64,000 nucleotides of DNA from Lepisosteus oculatus (Eukaryota > Chordata > Actinopteri > Semionotiformes > Lepisosteidae). A model generated the notes under the pieces. The model worked only from the letters and a program-made list of their open reading frames with translations, ran no database searches and was not told where the DNA came from. This document shows, piece by piece, positions 12,412 through 24,700 of the stretch (positions are counted from its first letter, which is position 1; each line of letters begins with the position of its first letter). Made by a program: the position numbers and the translations under genes. The DNA is taken from NCBI RefSeq assembly GCF_040954835.1, contig NC_090705.1, positions 17,248,436 to 17,312,435 on the forward strand. Reading direction: 5' to 3'.

Positions 12412-12594
12412 ACACTTTTTTCTCAGCAGCCAATAAACCTACCAGCATGTGTTTGAACTGTGGGAGGAAACCGGAGCACCTGGAGGAAACATACGAACTC
12501 CACACAGATAGCACCCTAGGAATTGAACCCAGGGCACCAGCATTGTGAGGCAGCTACACTAACCACTGTTCCACCATGCCGTCCTTCAAAGTAT

Positions 12595-13315
12595 ACAATT
12601 GCTGAATTCTGAGTAGCATCATCTCATTAAAAAACACATGGAAATCAAGACTAATCAAACCATTAGATGCAGTGCATTATAACATACTCCCTAAAAATGA
12701 CGGAAGGCTACCAAAAGTGTACAACTGTTGCATCAAAAATGTAAGGACAACATAACTCCTTTTCATATATACTGTAAACATGTTTACAGTTACATGTTTT
12801 AGGTCCACTATATGCTTTGACAGGGCCACAAACAGATTTTTAGGAGAAATGGTCATGGACAAAATCTGCTGAGGTAACAGAGATATAAGCCGATACAGTT
12901 CACACACTCCATGTGAGTATCCCTGCCCTCCTATTTAGACTCAATTATTTTGGTAATGTCTGTTATGTAAATATTTTGGGTTATTTTTTCAATACAGTTC
13001 AATGTTTTGATGCATTAAAACTTTGGGGAGCATATACAAATATTTTGGATACAAAGACAGATTCAAACAGAGACAATCCAAGGTCACAGATGAACCACTT
13101 GCAGTTCTCAGTAGAGACAACAACTACTATGTATTTTTTAAACTTTTTCTCACCAACACATTGAATGGATTATTCTTTGTTTGGAGGGTGGGATTCGTAC
13201 TGGGTGTTTGTCTTTGTGTAGAAGAGAAGGGTGAGTCAGTAGGGTGAACAAGAATAAAAGGAAGGTTATTGGGTTAAGTGCTGCAGTGTGTTTAGTAAGC
13301 AACAGAAGAAACCTA
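12595..13315. other. Intergenic, nothing recognised
   Basis: No exon or clear transposon identified. Confidence 0.45.
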
Positions 13316-13375
13316 AACCACTCTTGCCTCTGACCCAGAATTCCCAGTCCAATGCCAGTGTGGTGACTGTGATAT
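13316..13375 (+). repeat. 5S-derived SINE body fragment
   Basis: The stretch CTCTGACCCAGAATTCCCAG followed by TCCAATGCCAGTGTGGTGAC matches the body of the more complete copy at 14570-14905 (there CTTTGACCCAGAATTTCC, CCAATGCCAGCATGATGAC). Confidence 0.5.
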
Positions 13376-13519
13376 TCAATTATGTATTTATTTTTTTACT
13401 GTTTAAGTTTTTCTGTTTATTTGTGTGCTGAACCATTGGAATAAAACCTGTAGCCTCCTCAACCTTTGGTTAATCATTATAGGTTATGGATCAGTCTGGT
13501 ATCTAAGTAATATTAAGAA

Positions 13520-13870
13520 AGGTTACTAACAACTGTAGGCCATTTGACCCATCTGGCCCATTTGGCAGTAAGTAGCTAATTGTTCCAAGGATCTCATCCA
13601 GCTGTTCCTCTAATTTAACCAAAACATCAGCTGCACCACAAGGCTTGGTAGCTTGTTCCACACTCCCATAACCATTTGAGTAAAAAAATGCATCCTATGT
13701 TTTGTTTTAAATGCATTTTTTACTTCACATAGTTTCCACTTTAAAATTGTACACTATTATGAGGCCTAACTAGTGTATTGTACAAATCCAGCCTAATATC
13801 CCTTGATGTGAATGATGCATTTTTGACTGTATAGCCTAACATTGATGGTCTTATACCTTATTGTCTTTTC
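13520..13870 (-). repeat. LINE-derived 3' repeat (GGCCATTTGACCCATCTGGC family)
   Basis: The signature 'ggccatttgacccatctggc' and the downstream text (TTCCACACTCCCATAACC, AGTTTCCACTTTAAAATTGT) match a dispersed repeat common in non-teleost fishes. The same family's coding end appears on the opposite strand at 41130-41310 in gene B. Assignment is from pattern recognition. Confidence 0.5.
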
Positions 13871-13985
13871 TTTTGTTTCTTATTGCTTCTCCACATTGTC
13901 TGAAAGATGAAAGTGATAGGTCAACATAAACACAATCCCCTTAAATTATTTTATAGTTTCTTACACAGCATACACTGTTAAAATC

Positions 13986-14315
13986 TGTCACGCCCTCTGC
14001 AGCCAGAGGGCGCTCCTTCTCTGTCCTGTCCCTGGTTTCCGGTCTGCTGTCCTTCCGGTTCCTCTCTTTCCCTTGGGCTTTATATTTCCGGGTCTTGCAC
14101 TCTGTCCTCGCTCAGCATTTATGTTCGGATGTCCTGAGACCCGCCTAGCACCAGGGCGCCCCACGTCCGCTCCCTGAGGGCATAGGTTTCTATACGGCAT
14201 TCCTGAACTCTTTGCACTAATGAGCCCGGGCCTTTTTCCCGTCTCGCCGCTACGCATATGGGTCTTTTTCCGCTCTCCTGCTCCCCACGGTTAGTCCCTT
14301 TGGACGTCCGTGACA
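13986..14315. mobile_element. 330-bp solo LTR (Ty3/Gypsy-like)
   Basis: Starts TGTCACGCCCTCTGC and ends ACGTCCGTGACA, with terminal inverted repeats TGTCACG/CGTGACA and a 5-bp target duplication 'aaatc' at 13981-13985 and 14316-14320. It is strikingly GC-rich against its surroundings and has a TATA-like word (CTTTATATTTCC). No internal retroviral or gag-pol region is present, so it is a solo LTR left by recombination. Confidence 0.8.
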
Positions 14316-14569
14316 AAATCTGTGAACAGGGAAAGTAATTGCAAATAATTCTCTCTGTCTGGAGAATTAGTGACTACAATGTGGCCACTAAATGCCTTGC
14401 TTGGAAAGATAAATAGCCCTATCGATCATATGCTTCAGAATATCATTCTAAAAGGGTTCATAGCTTGCTGCTAATGCTGGAGCCTCAGGCCTCTGCCCAA
14501 TTGCACTCTGGGGATGTTCAAATATTTTAAGAGCTACATTTGACAGCTGTGCCACCACTTTCTTGCCTG

Positions 14570-14905
14570 ATCAGAAGCTGAGCAGGGCTGGGCTTGCCAT
14601 TCTGGGGATGGGAGAGACCCATTTCTGGGAAGGAAAACATGGGTTATGCTTTAGGTTGTACTAGTGGACCAGTAGGTGGCACTCTTTCCTTTGACCCAGA
14701 ATTTCCAAACCAATGCCAGCATGATGACTGAGATATTAATTTGACTTTTTTTATCTGCTGCTGCTCAATATCTGACACATGTCAACTGGATGGGTGCTGT
14801 ACTTCAGTGGTGAATTAAGTGTGTCCCTTTCTACTTGTAAATCACTTTTAAATACTTTCGGATGGAATGATCTATACAAATGCAGGCCTTATAATTATCC
14901 TTCTT
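14570..14905 (+). mobile_element. 5S-rRNA-derived SINE (diverged)
   Basis: The head 'gaagctgagcagggctgggc' followed by GGGGATGGGAGAGACC corresponds to the internal promoter region of 5S rRNA. The body contains CCAGTAGGTGGCACTCTTTC. The tail reads GATCTATACAAATGCAGGCC, a form of the 'tataaatgcaa' ending of this family. It is too diverged to be a 5S rRNA gene. Confidence 0.65.
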
Positions 14906-15291
14906 ATTTGTTCACAGGTGACTGAGAAAATTATTGGTTTTTGATGTTGTTTAGTTGATGTAGTTCCCTGTTTCCTTTTTTGGACTGAAAATAACATTTC
15001 GGCAACACCATGTGTAGAATAGCAGCTGCCAGAAAATCATGGATAGTCGTGACAGTCTGGACATCTTGATAGTCGTGGTTTTCTGTTAAAAACTTCGCAA
15101 GCACACATTTTCTTCTCCTGCTCTCAGCTCTATTGATAATGTTGACCTCCCTTGCTCTACGATCATCACTTGTGCAAGAAAGAATCTAGGAACAGATTGG
15201 TCACTAGGTTGAGTATTACAGTACATCTATCGAGTCTTATGACATCTTAAAAGAACATGTGAGAAAACCTTTTTTCAAAGTCGAACACATA

Positions 15292-16450
15292 TGGAAGCCC
15301 GTTTCCGCCAGGGAGTAAAAAGAAATCGCTCTATGGTATCTCAGAATTCCGACTTAGTTACTCAGAATTCCTACTTTATATCTCGTAATTGCGACTTTAT
15401 ATCTCACATTTGCGACTTCGATATAGCCCACATTTCATTGTCTGTCCTTTTGTTATTGTAACGGATTCGGGTTCTAGGGCTTGTGCGCTCGACGCTCCCA
15501 CCGTAGTTCGTGCTTCACTGTATTGGCTCGGACCCAGGTCTTACTAGCTGAGATAATGAAGACCTTCTTTTTTAAGTAAAAAAGGACATACAATGGAAAT
15601 ATGTAAAAAGTATAAGTTTCAGCTTTTATAATTGTGAATTCCTCTGGATGTGAAGTGTCTATTTCTGTATCTTATTTCATATTCTGTCCCCGTTTTTGTA
15701 TTTCTGGTGTTTAAATAAAAACTTTTTTAAAAAGCCCACCGTCCACTATCCCATCCGGGTACTATGGAAGCCTCACTGGCGGAAATTGGATTCTATAAAA
15801 ATTAGTGTAATTAGTTTGATTTTTATCAGGGCACCGCCCTCCCCTGCGCATAACAGGGATCCTGGCCGCCGGGGTTAAAGGAAGTGTTCTTTAGCTCTGC
15901 TGGCAAGACCTGGGTTCGAGCCAATGCAGTGAGGCACGTAGGGTAGGGTAGGGGAGGGCACAAGCTCTAGAACCCGAATCCGTTACAATAAAAAGAGGAC
16001 AGACAATGAAACATGTGCTTCCATAGTACCCGGATGGAATAGTGCACGGTGGGCTTTTTAAAAAAAGTTTTTTATTTAAACACCAGAAATACAAAAACGG
16101 AGACAGAATATGAAATAAGATGCAGAAATAGACACTCGCCAGGGAGTAAAAAAAAACGCGCTATGGTATCTCGCAATTGCGACTTTATATCTCAGAATTA
16201 CGACTTTGTATCTCGCAATTGCGAATTTATCTCTCACAACTGTGACTTCATATCATTTACGACTTAAAAACTCAGAATTGTGACTTAAAAACTCAGAATT
16301 ACGATTTTATATCTCTCATTTGCGACTTCGAAATAGCCCACAATTCATTGTCTGTCCTCTTGTTATTGTAACGGACTCGGGTTCTAGGGCTTGTGCCCTC
16401 TCCGCTCCCACCGTAGTTTGTACCTCACTGCATTGGCTCGAACCAACAAG
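15292..16450. mobile_element. Rearranged foldback-like element, copy 1
   Basis: Modules shared with the copy at 45.5-46.8 kb, in mixed order: a forward arm (15292-15530: ATGGAAGCCCGTTTCCGCC, a few 21-bp-type AGAATTCCGACTTAG units, then the TGTCTGTCCTTTTGTTATTG and CGGATTCGGGTTCTAGGGC block); a central module (15540-15870); an inverted arm piece (15885-16010); an inverted copy of part of the central module (16018-16135, near-perfect complement of 15660-15776); and a second forward arm (16137-16450). Overlapping open frames here are by-products of the inverted repeat. No transposase is visible, so it would be non-autonomous. Confidence 0.7.
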
Positions 16451-17550
16451 CTATAATCTGTGAGGCAGTTGCACTAACTCCAGCCTAAAATATAAATTAA
16501 TCTTATGTCTATTTAAAAAGTGGACATAAACATAAATTACATTATAACGCTTCTATAATGAAAAAGGAAAACACGAAGTGCACCAATATTGCTTTGAGAT
16601 ATATTATGTTGATTTTCAGTTGAAAAATATATCTAAAACCTTTTTACAATGTCACCAGAAACAATGAGCATTAAACTGTTCTGGATGAATGATTCAAGGT
16701 GCCCCTGACAGTTTCCTACCTTGCTAGCATTTGTGAAAAAAACATGTGAATCATTAAATATGGTTTCTGCATATTAAACTACAGGTACAAATGTGTTCTA
16801 TTTTAAATGCAGAACAGGACTGTGAGACTGGATATTATTAAGCACTCTATAAAACCATTTCTAATATTACTAAACCTATAACATTTACTAAGACATATGC
16901 TAAGAAACTACTGTAAGGTTCTTGTGTGTTTGGTTTAATGTCGGGTACAATAATAACCAATCATGAAGTTTTGGGTATGACAATGTGAAATTAGTTTTAT
17001 GTGTAATTATTTTTATGATATAATTTAAAGAAACATCGTTTGTGTGTAATATTAGCTCAGTATGAAACCGGTTGATAAGCTGAATGATGAGGAAAGCAAT
17101 GGCAGTGATGTTTTTTGTTACAGAATTTTGATATTTGACTTGTGTCCCTCAAACATTTTTTTTGTTGCGGTACAGAATGGACGAAATGGAAATTTGGACG
17201 TGCAGGAATGAAACCTAGTACAGTATTGTGTGGGAGGTCGTTACTTCAAAGTACTAACGGGGGAGCCGGTACAAATTCCTATGCAAGGAATAGGACACAT
17301 TAGCCTAGCAGTTAGCCTAGCAGACTGCGTTTCGTATTAACTTAAAACGGAAAGACCTCTATACTTCAGGTGTTTAGCTTATTAAGTATAATCCAATACG
17401 TCAACATTATTGTACAATTCCTTTTGTTTTATACGGTAGATGCGATCCACAAATAAGACATTGGTAATTTATTTCACAGTTTATGTTGAGATTTAAAAAA
17501 ACAATACACCGGTCGGCGTCAATCCTGAAATTCATACTGTATAGTGGTTA
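16451..17550. other. Intergenic, nothing recognised
   Basis: No exon or transposon identified. From about 17100 the sequence keeps more CpG dinucleotides than the surrounding DNA, which may mark the distal promoter region of gene B. Confidence 0.4.
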
Positions 17551-17649
17551 CTAATGCAACCTTTTCATTCTTCATTAAAAACAAAATTATTCGCAAAGCT
17601 CGTGTAACGCACTGTAAATAAGATTAAAAGTAACCTAAAAAATCCAGTT

Positions 17650-17798
17650 ACCTCCGTCCCTGCACCAACTTCACCAGCCATAAGATTAGAATCCTCACCT
17701 GCATCTTCTGTAATTGTCAAAGGCAAACCGATCTCTTGCTCTTTAAGAACCTCTAACACTTTATCCAGTGTCTGAGGACTGAGACTCAACAGGAGCTA
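17650..17798 (-). CDS. Possible unidentified exon on the minus strand
   Basis: On the minus strand a frame reads LLSLSPQTLDKVLEVLKEQE, then IGLPLTITEDAGED and GEVGAGTEVT. It is preceded by an acceptor-like 'tttcctatag' and followed by a donor-like GAG|GTAACTGG. A second possible donor (GCAG|GTGAGG) lies inside at about 17701. The residue composition is protein-like (amphipathic helix, then acidic linker), but I do not recognise the family and found no neighbouring exons. It could be an isolated exon of an unrelated gene, a processed fragment, or chance. Confidence 0.25.
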
Positions 17799-18214
17799 TA
17801 GGAAACAGCGACAACTCAGGTGAACTGTTTTGTCTGACGTACAGTATGATTTGTGTGCAATAATACCGCTATGCATCTTTACATTTTAGGTGAAAAACGG
17901 AAAATATCACATATCTATACCAGTCATTGGTGACATACGGGTGACCCTGTAAGGTACAGCATAACTAAAATCTTGCAGCGTTCAATTTAGTTCGAAAAGG
18001 AGATATCCTAAATTCTGAACGATTCGTTACACTTTTCCAAGCGTAAAAAATGAAGATGTGCAGGCATTCAAATTAATATTATTTGTTTTAATGATAGCTC
18101 TGTTCTTTTAAATCATATTCTCAAAACAAGCGCAGCACATGGATGAAGTCTGGTCCCCGTTTTACGATCCTGTCTTTCTTTTTGCGGTAAGTCCCGCCTT
18201 CACCACGAATTTAG

Positions 18215-18223
18215 CATAAATAG
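18215..18223 (+). promoter_or_regulatory. TATA-like box upstream of gene B
   Basis: CATAAATAG about 270 bp before the gene B start codon, at nearly the same distance as the stronger TATA box of gene C. The region around it has CCGCC-type GC words (18193-18198). Prediction only. Confidence 0.3.
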
Positions 18224-18488
18224 CACTTTTGCAATATGCTTATCTAACTAGCAGCATCTGAATCAAACAGACCTAGCGGGCTTAATCTAGGGAGAGTAAA
18301 CGGCGAAGAAACTCCACTCCAAGTGCAAATTATTTATTCATTTAATTTAGAGATTTTAGCTGAAGAAAAGCTTAAAACTTGAACTTGGCAAACTAATGAA
18401 AGGCATAAACCAGTGAAATAAAGAATGTGGGACCGAAGAGAGTAAAAGCAAAGTCATTTTGTGCTGTGGATTTGAAAGGCAGTTTAAC

Positions 18489-18783
18489 ATGCAGTGTAGT
18501 AAGTGGAATGTTTTTTTGGTGATACTTGTATTTGTGGTGCTAGCCATCCGTGGCTGTGGTGCACTAGTGGACAGGTCAAGACTGGAAGCCAGGGGAGTGA
18601 ACCATAGCTCCGATGGACATCGCACATACCATGAGCCTGTGCTTTCTGGCTCCAATGCCAATGACACTGGAGCAGCCAGGCATTCTGCTGCAGGTTTCCA
18701 GATTGTATCCTTCAAGTGGGATCATATTATGGTTCCCTACACCATTGTTCTCTGGATTCTGGTGGCTGCTATTGCCAAAATGG
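18489..18783 (+). CDS. slc9a3: Gene B exon 1
   Basis: Signal peptide ([20 protein letters not shown]), sequons NHS and NDT, then [15 protein letters not shown] and the first conserved helix ([12 protein letters not shown]). Donor is G|GTACGT, a little off consensus. Phase 1. Confidence 0.9.
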
Positions 18784-21700
18784 GTACGTAATGTTGATTT
18801 TTACAATGAGGTGAGATTTTTAAAAACCTTTTTATGCTGTTTTATTTATAGTATATTCATTTTGTTATTAACCATTCCCCCCATAGAAAGAATGTTGCTA
18901 TATTTAAATATTTTCAACTCATGCAATACCTGATATGGAGATCTTTGAAATTAGCTCATTTCTAAAATGCTTGTGCATTTATACTTTATGTCTACACTTG
19001 CAGTTTTTTTGAGCGGTACAACTGCAATGTAAGAAAACGCTCTAAATGCAAGGAAGGCAAGGGAGTTAAGATACAGCCAACAAAAGCTGTTGAGGCCTTT
19101 AGTTTTGTCCTCATCAAGGAGGAGCCAAAGGTTTCTCTAATGGGGACTGTGAGTGAGGATGCCACCTGTATGTAAAGAAACATTCTCTTGATGCAACCAG
19201 CACTCCAAGAAGGTGGAAAGTCTTTATCCCATCAGAGAGACAATCAGGAGCAGTGTTGTGGGATTCAGGATGTGCTGCATTTGTATGCCTGCAATTGACT
19301 GCTATGTACTGTAACCAGTTTGGATAAACTATGTGTGCTGGAGTGCTTTCATTGCCTGGTATCATAACAGCCATTTTTGCAAAAACATACTATACATCCT
19401 GTTCTAAGTTGTCAATGCACTTCTTCCAGTTCTGATGAAGTCCCCTGGTTTGATTTTGTTCAACCCTTTGAGGATTTTGAATATTGAATCAGGCCCTTCT
19501 GTTGGTTTCTCATTCAGGACTGAAAACATTCGATTGTATTAGCCTGTATGAGTAATGCATTTATAACCAGGGATTTTCCAGGTTACTCTTTTTATAAGTT
19601 GATTCCAGAGCAACAATATTTCATTTGTCATGTGGTGATTAAAATGATACAAAGTGTTCTAAACGATGTCTTACTAATGTATTGTACATTTTTAACAAAC
19701 ATTCCTTGATTTAAATTCGATTAAACAAAATTTGCACTGAAATTTGAGAAACGAATGTGAGAACTAAAAACAGGTGTCCACAAGCATAAAAGTTTCCAGC
19801 TCTGCTAACTGAAGGTTCTACGAGCAGGTTAGAATGAAATTATTTACTTGCTGCAGTATATAAAGTAAGAGAAGTGATCTTAGGTACAGGTCTATTATTA
19901 AACCTATTAAAAATATTAATCCTATTTTAGATCTTTAGGCTTCAGATCTAAATTCAACATACTGTATAGATTTGTTTTCAAAGTTACTTTGAAAGGACAT
20001 CTCCATATTGTATGTAAAGGAAGTACTGTAGCAATGAAAAATAATAATAAGAAATACAGATCAGTCCTTAAATATATAAAAATACTTTATCCATTAATCA
20101 TTTAACCATACCAAGAAGCAAGTCCATAACTTAGACTTGTGTGATTATAACTGGTTGATGCACAAGGTCCAATTCCTGGATCTAAAGGAGCAATCGAAAC
20201 TTCAGTTAAACAATTAACTTAACTGTAGCATGCACGGAAGACATTTTCTAAATATAAACGACAAAAATCTGAGTAGTGGTACGTTTGAAGCATCATAAAA
20301 CAATATCTGCTGCTCAATGTCAATTTTGCCTGTTTTTTCAAATCCACTGTTTCCCGTCCAACTACAACACGGTATATCTAGACGTGATAGTTAGCTTCGA
20401 TGTGCTGTTATTAATTGTCCTGTTCTTAATGGAGTGACGTCCCACCCAGGAGGAGAGTAATTTTAATTTTGGTTCCACAGTACTAGAGTTTTCAGGACAG
20501 AGTCCAGCTTGCAAAGAACCTCTTTAACACAATGGGTTGTTCTGAAAATAATAGAAACATTGTAAGCTTGTAACATAATTTACTTTTTTACATATTAAAC
20601 CTATTTTTGAACTTATTGATTTACACTTGTGTGACACAGTGGCACAGTGGTTAGCCTTGCTGCCTCACAGCCCTGGGAACCAGGGTGTAACTCCTGGGGT
20701 GCTATCTGAGTGCAGTTTGTATGTTCACCCCATGTTCACAGGGTTTCCTCCCACAGTCTAAAGACATACGGGGTAGGTTAATTCGCTTCTGGGAAAATGA
20801 GCCCTAGTTCGAGTGGGTGTTTGAGTCTGTGTGTACACTGTGTTGGACTGGTGTTATCTGCCTGGCACCTGTTGCTTCCCAGCCACCCTGTACTGGATAA
20901 AGCTGTTAGAGAATGAACGGAGGGATGGACAAATTCCAATTTAAATAAGTCAAAGTTAGACTTGTGTGTTGAACTGTGATTGATAATTTATACCATAAAT
21001 GGCCTCCTTTTGCTTGTAACCTTTTTTATTTCCAAATTAATGCAGCTGCATGATACCAGAAGGAACTCACAGTGTGTTGAGCAAAACATTTGATTGTTGA
21101 CTTATTTGCTTATATAGTGGCTGAAGACTAACCTGAAGTTGGAATGGTCATTTGAGATATGTAAATGGAAAACTACTAAAAAGTAATATCCATCAGTCCA
21201 AGTGCATTCCTTGTAACTTTTCATGCAGGATTCTGGTTGATGAGGTGGAACTTTTGCCTCTAGATCATAGTGTCCTATACCTTAGTTTGGTGACAGGTGC
21301 CATCTTTGTATTGAGATGTGGAACTGAAGTCCTGTTTATTTGGTCATTTAAAAAATCCAGTTAGAGCTTCTACAGTATATGTTCAGGATTGTTCATTAGA
21401 GCTTCTACTGTATATGTAAAGCATTTTAGGTTACTTTGAGAAAAAAAGGCACTATGGAAAAATAAAGAATTACAGTAGTATTATTATTGAGTAGCACCAT
21501 AATTCCAGCACGGAACCCATATCACAGGCTAGGAAACAGTTCCCTTTAATAGCTGGACATATGAGAGCAATCCAGTGCATAAAAGACTGAGCGCTGAAGT
21601 ACAAATTTCTGCAAGACAGGAGAAATGACCAGAACACAAACTTCATGGGACTCACTGCTGGCTTTGTTAATTTAGTTGTAACTACTTTTGTTACAAGACA

Positions 21701-24700
21701 TTAACTTTTACTTGAGGCCTAGCACCTGTTATTGCTGGGCATGAGTTTTGGAACCAGAGAAGGAATTCACATTAGTATTAATGAGTGTACTTTTGTCATA
21801 GTTGTAGAAGTTTCTTTTCTTCTCTTTTCAGCATGTTTGTCTTTGCCGGTAGAGCAGAAGAGCCGAGTCATGTAGTTCAGCATCTCTTTGTGTCATTTTT
21901 TTGCAATCTAAGTGGCAGGTACACAGCTGGGCTTTCATGAAGAATAGACCACACTCCTAGCAGATGGCAAACTGTCCTATCTGCCTTTAGACTAAGAAGA
22001 AATTCATATAAAGAGATGGTCATAAAATGTAAATGGACAATACTGTTTCCTGTTCATGTGGGCAATATTGTAGAACCATTTATTTGCTTTTAATGTAAAG
22101 TATTTAATCCCTGATTACCTGAAATAAATTCTTCTTGATATTCATGATACAGTATGTCAATTAATGCTACTGTCCCTGTGAATGAGGTCAAGATCCCGAA
22201 GCGTCGCCTGCAATTGTACCATGTATACCACGTATAGAGCATGTGGCATCACAGAATTTAAAAAAAAGCAGAAATTTTGCCTCTGGCCTCAGAGGCTGCA
22301 ACTCACCACAGCTGCAACTCAATGCAACATTCTTGCAGCAGCAGTTTTGGCATTTGAACATTTCCTGAAGATGCTATATACTGTTAAATCCTGCTGTTAA
22401 TCTCTGGTTTAGCATATCAGCTATTTCCAATCTTTGTGTTATTATACTGTACTTACATTTGATAATGTAGAACTGTTTTTGTTTTCTATGTCAGTTTGCA
22501 AAGGAAAGACTTTTTACAATTTTAGCCCACTCTATAAAAAGCTAGAAATTGCAAGTTTCGCATTCAACCAAAACTTCCTTCCTGCAGTCAAGATTGGTAA
22601 AGTGTTGTTAGTCTCAGATTTAATCATTTCCTTTCGAGAATAAGCAAAACGTGCAATAAGGGTGGAAAATACAAAGTGTCTGCATAAGAGCTAACACAGA
22701 AAAAGTTAACAAACTTGCCAGTTAATTATACTCCTGGCTGAAGACTGCCGCTGAAACTGGACACTTCCCGTCCTGAAAACAGTTGATCATTTACTCATTT
22801 CATAGCATTGTACGCTGCCACAGCAAATACTGACCCTGTCAGATGTTCCTTTTAGCAGCATTTTCTTTTTGCTGCAGAGCAGAATTTGCTCAAAACGTTT
22901 ATAGAAGTAGAGGAAGCCAATCATGTTGGTTATAAAATAGAATAAAAAAATAAAAGATTTTTTTTCCAATACAGGAGATTGGCAGGCTGACATATTGGAA
23001 TAGATACAGTAGGTTAAACAGATGCAAATACTGTGTCGACGCTTGGTAGGGCTCAGCTATGGGCAAACATAAACTATAAGACTATGGTACTCAAATGAAA
23101 GACATTTGATCAAATCTAGCGTTGTAATTTTAGAAGGGGTCTTAGAAGGGGCTGTGGGATTGGAGGTGAATTTTAGACTTTTATCTAAAATGTCCCACTC
23201 TTGATGGTCCCAGCTCCAGTTCGATCTGGATCCTTCCTGCCTTTCATCTTTCTGCTCAACCGGCAGAGAAATTTAAACGTGTGAAACTAGCGCCCCTGAC
23301 AGCAGCTGATTTTAAGATCTCGGCTTGATTTTAAAGTCTAAAATTATAGTCTCACCACGAGACTATACGAGAAATAGTAGTCTGCCGTACCATCTCGCCG
23401 GAATAGACAATCTCTGATCTCCTTTAACCTCTTTTATAGAGAGAAAACAGCCCGCAGCCACCTGGAGCCATTTTCTCTAATAACACATGGAAACACGCTA
23501 CAAAACTTTATTGCGTTCTCTTGGTCTCTGGTGTGTCCCTTCGTCGCCCTCTAGCGGTTTTATCCGGTATTCATTTATTCTTCCATATTCTAGCCATTTT
23601 ATGCAATACAGAATTGCGTTGGTGGTGGGGTCTATCCCCCTATTCCCCTAACCGGACAGCAACAGACACTAGAAGAATACACCTTGGATAGGACTCCAGT
23701 CCATCCAAGGCCACACACAGACACAAATATTCACACACTTACATCTGCGCTAGTTTTCCCAGAAGCCAATTGACCTACTAGTATGTCTTCGGACTATGGG
23801 AGGAAATCAGAGTACCTGGAGGAAAGCCACGTGAACACAGGGTGAATATACAAACTCCATGCAGATAACATTGGACTGCACCAGACCCCAACACTGTGAG
23901 ACATCATTGCTGAAATAGGACTATGGGGAAACTGCAGAGAGCACTGAGATCAGAGGTGACTTCTTTAGACAAAGAGTTGTGGGAGTCTGGAAAAAGCTAC
24001 TCCATTATTAAATGTCCATATTCCAGTCTCTCATTATTTATATTGCTTGCTTTTTTAAGAATGAAGAACACATTAAAAAAGCATTGGAAAACTGAACTTT
24101 TCATGACATGGAAAAACATAAGATTAAGCAGCTTTTTCTAGTGTTAGAAGTGATGACAGAACAGTTACACAGACATGCAGGAAACAGGGATTCCAGTGAA
24201 AGTAAAGCAAGTATTTCTTCAAGTTTATCACATTGATTAATGATTAATCACAAAGAGAAGAGGTTGCAGTGCAGAACTAATAACCCAGCAGAACAAATAG
24301 AAAAGGCAATGTGAGAAAATGGTTAGTGGTTTGTCTGTGTTGTATAATTTAGAGAATTGTGGCAGACTTTTACCAGAGTTCACGGTGGTATGCACTGTAG
24401 ACAGGCTTTGAACTGTTGATTCTTTATTCCTGATCACTCCACCTTAAAATGTTTTTAACAGCAACAGCAAAATAAACTTTTAGATTTTAGTAGGTTTCTT
24501 GTAGTAATATCTTTGAAATGTGATAATCCCAGAATAAACTGTAAATAAGCACAAGTGATCACCTTCATTTGTTCCATAAGGTCTAGTTACTACAATCAAA
24601 CTAATGTAGGATCTAATGTCTTTAATCTACTGGTGGACTATGCGTCCTTCACACTTGGGTTAACTTTATTACAGTGTGAGAGGATATGACAGAGACAAAT

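Larger units (their letters stand above)
11260..12584 (-). mobile_element. SINE-like repeat copy 2, interrupted by two insertions
   Basis: A tRNA-headed SINE-like element in minus orientation, flanked by a 10-bp direct repeat 'ttcaaagtat' (11250-11259 and 12585-12594). Recognisable parts are the tail at 11260-11300, the middle at about 11496-11604 (CTCTGGACAGGACAGCAGCC, GCAGGGCACACA) and the head at about 12412-12584 (AACTGTGGGAGGAAACCGGA, CACTAACCACTGTTCCACCA). The gaps are filled by a 190-bp TGTCAC...GTGACA element and an approximately 800-bp LTR-like insertion, listed separately. Confidence 0.8.

Noticed and set aside
15891..15925. tRNA gene
   Set aside because: A and B boxes are only about 8-10 nt apart with no anticodon arm or acceptor stem, inside a repeated element.
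15696..16267. Mirror-image frames beginning MYFWCLNK on both strands
   Set aside because: By-product of the inverted central module of the foldback-like element.
18139..18186. Tiny coding exon (ATG, MDEVWSPFYDPVFLFA, donor GTAAGT) upstream of gene B
   Set aside because: Only 16 codons, no homology, and gene B has its own ATG with signal peptide in the next segment; more likely promoter sequence. A 5' RACE would settle it.
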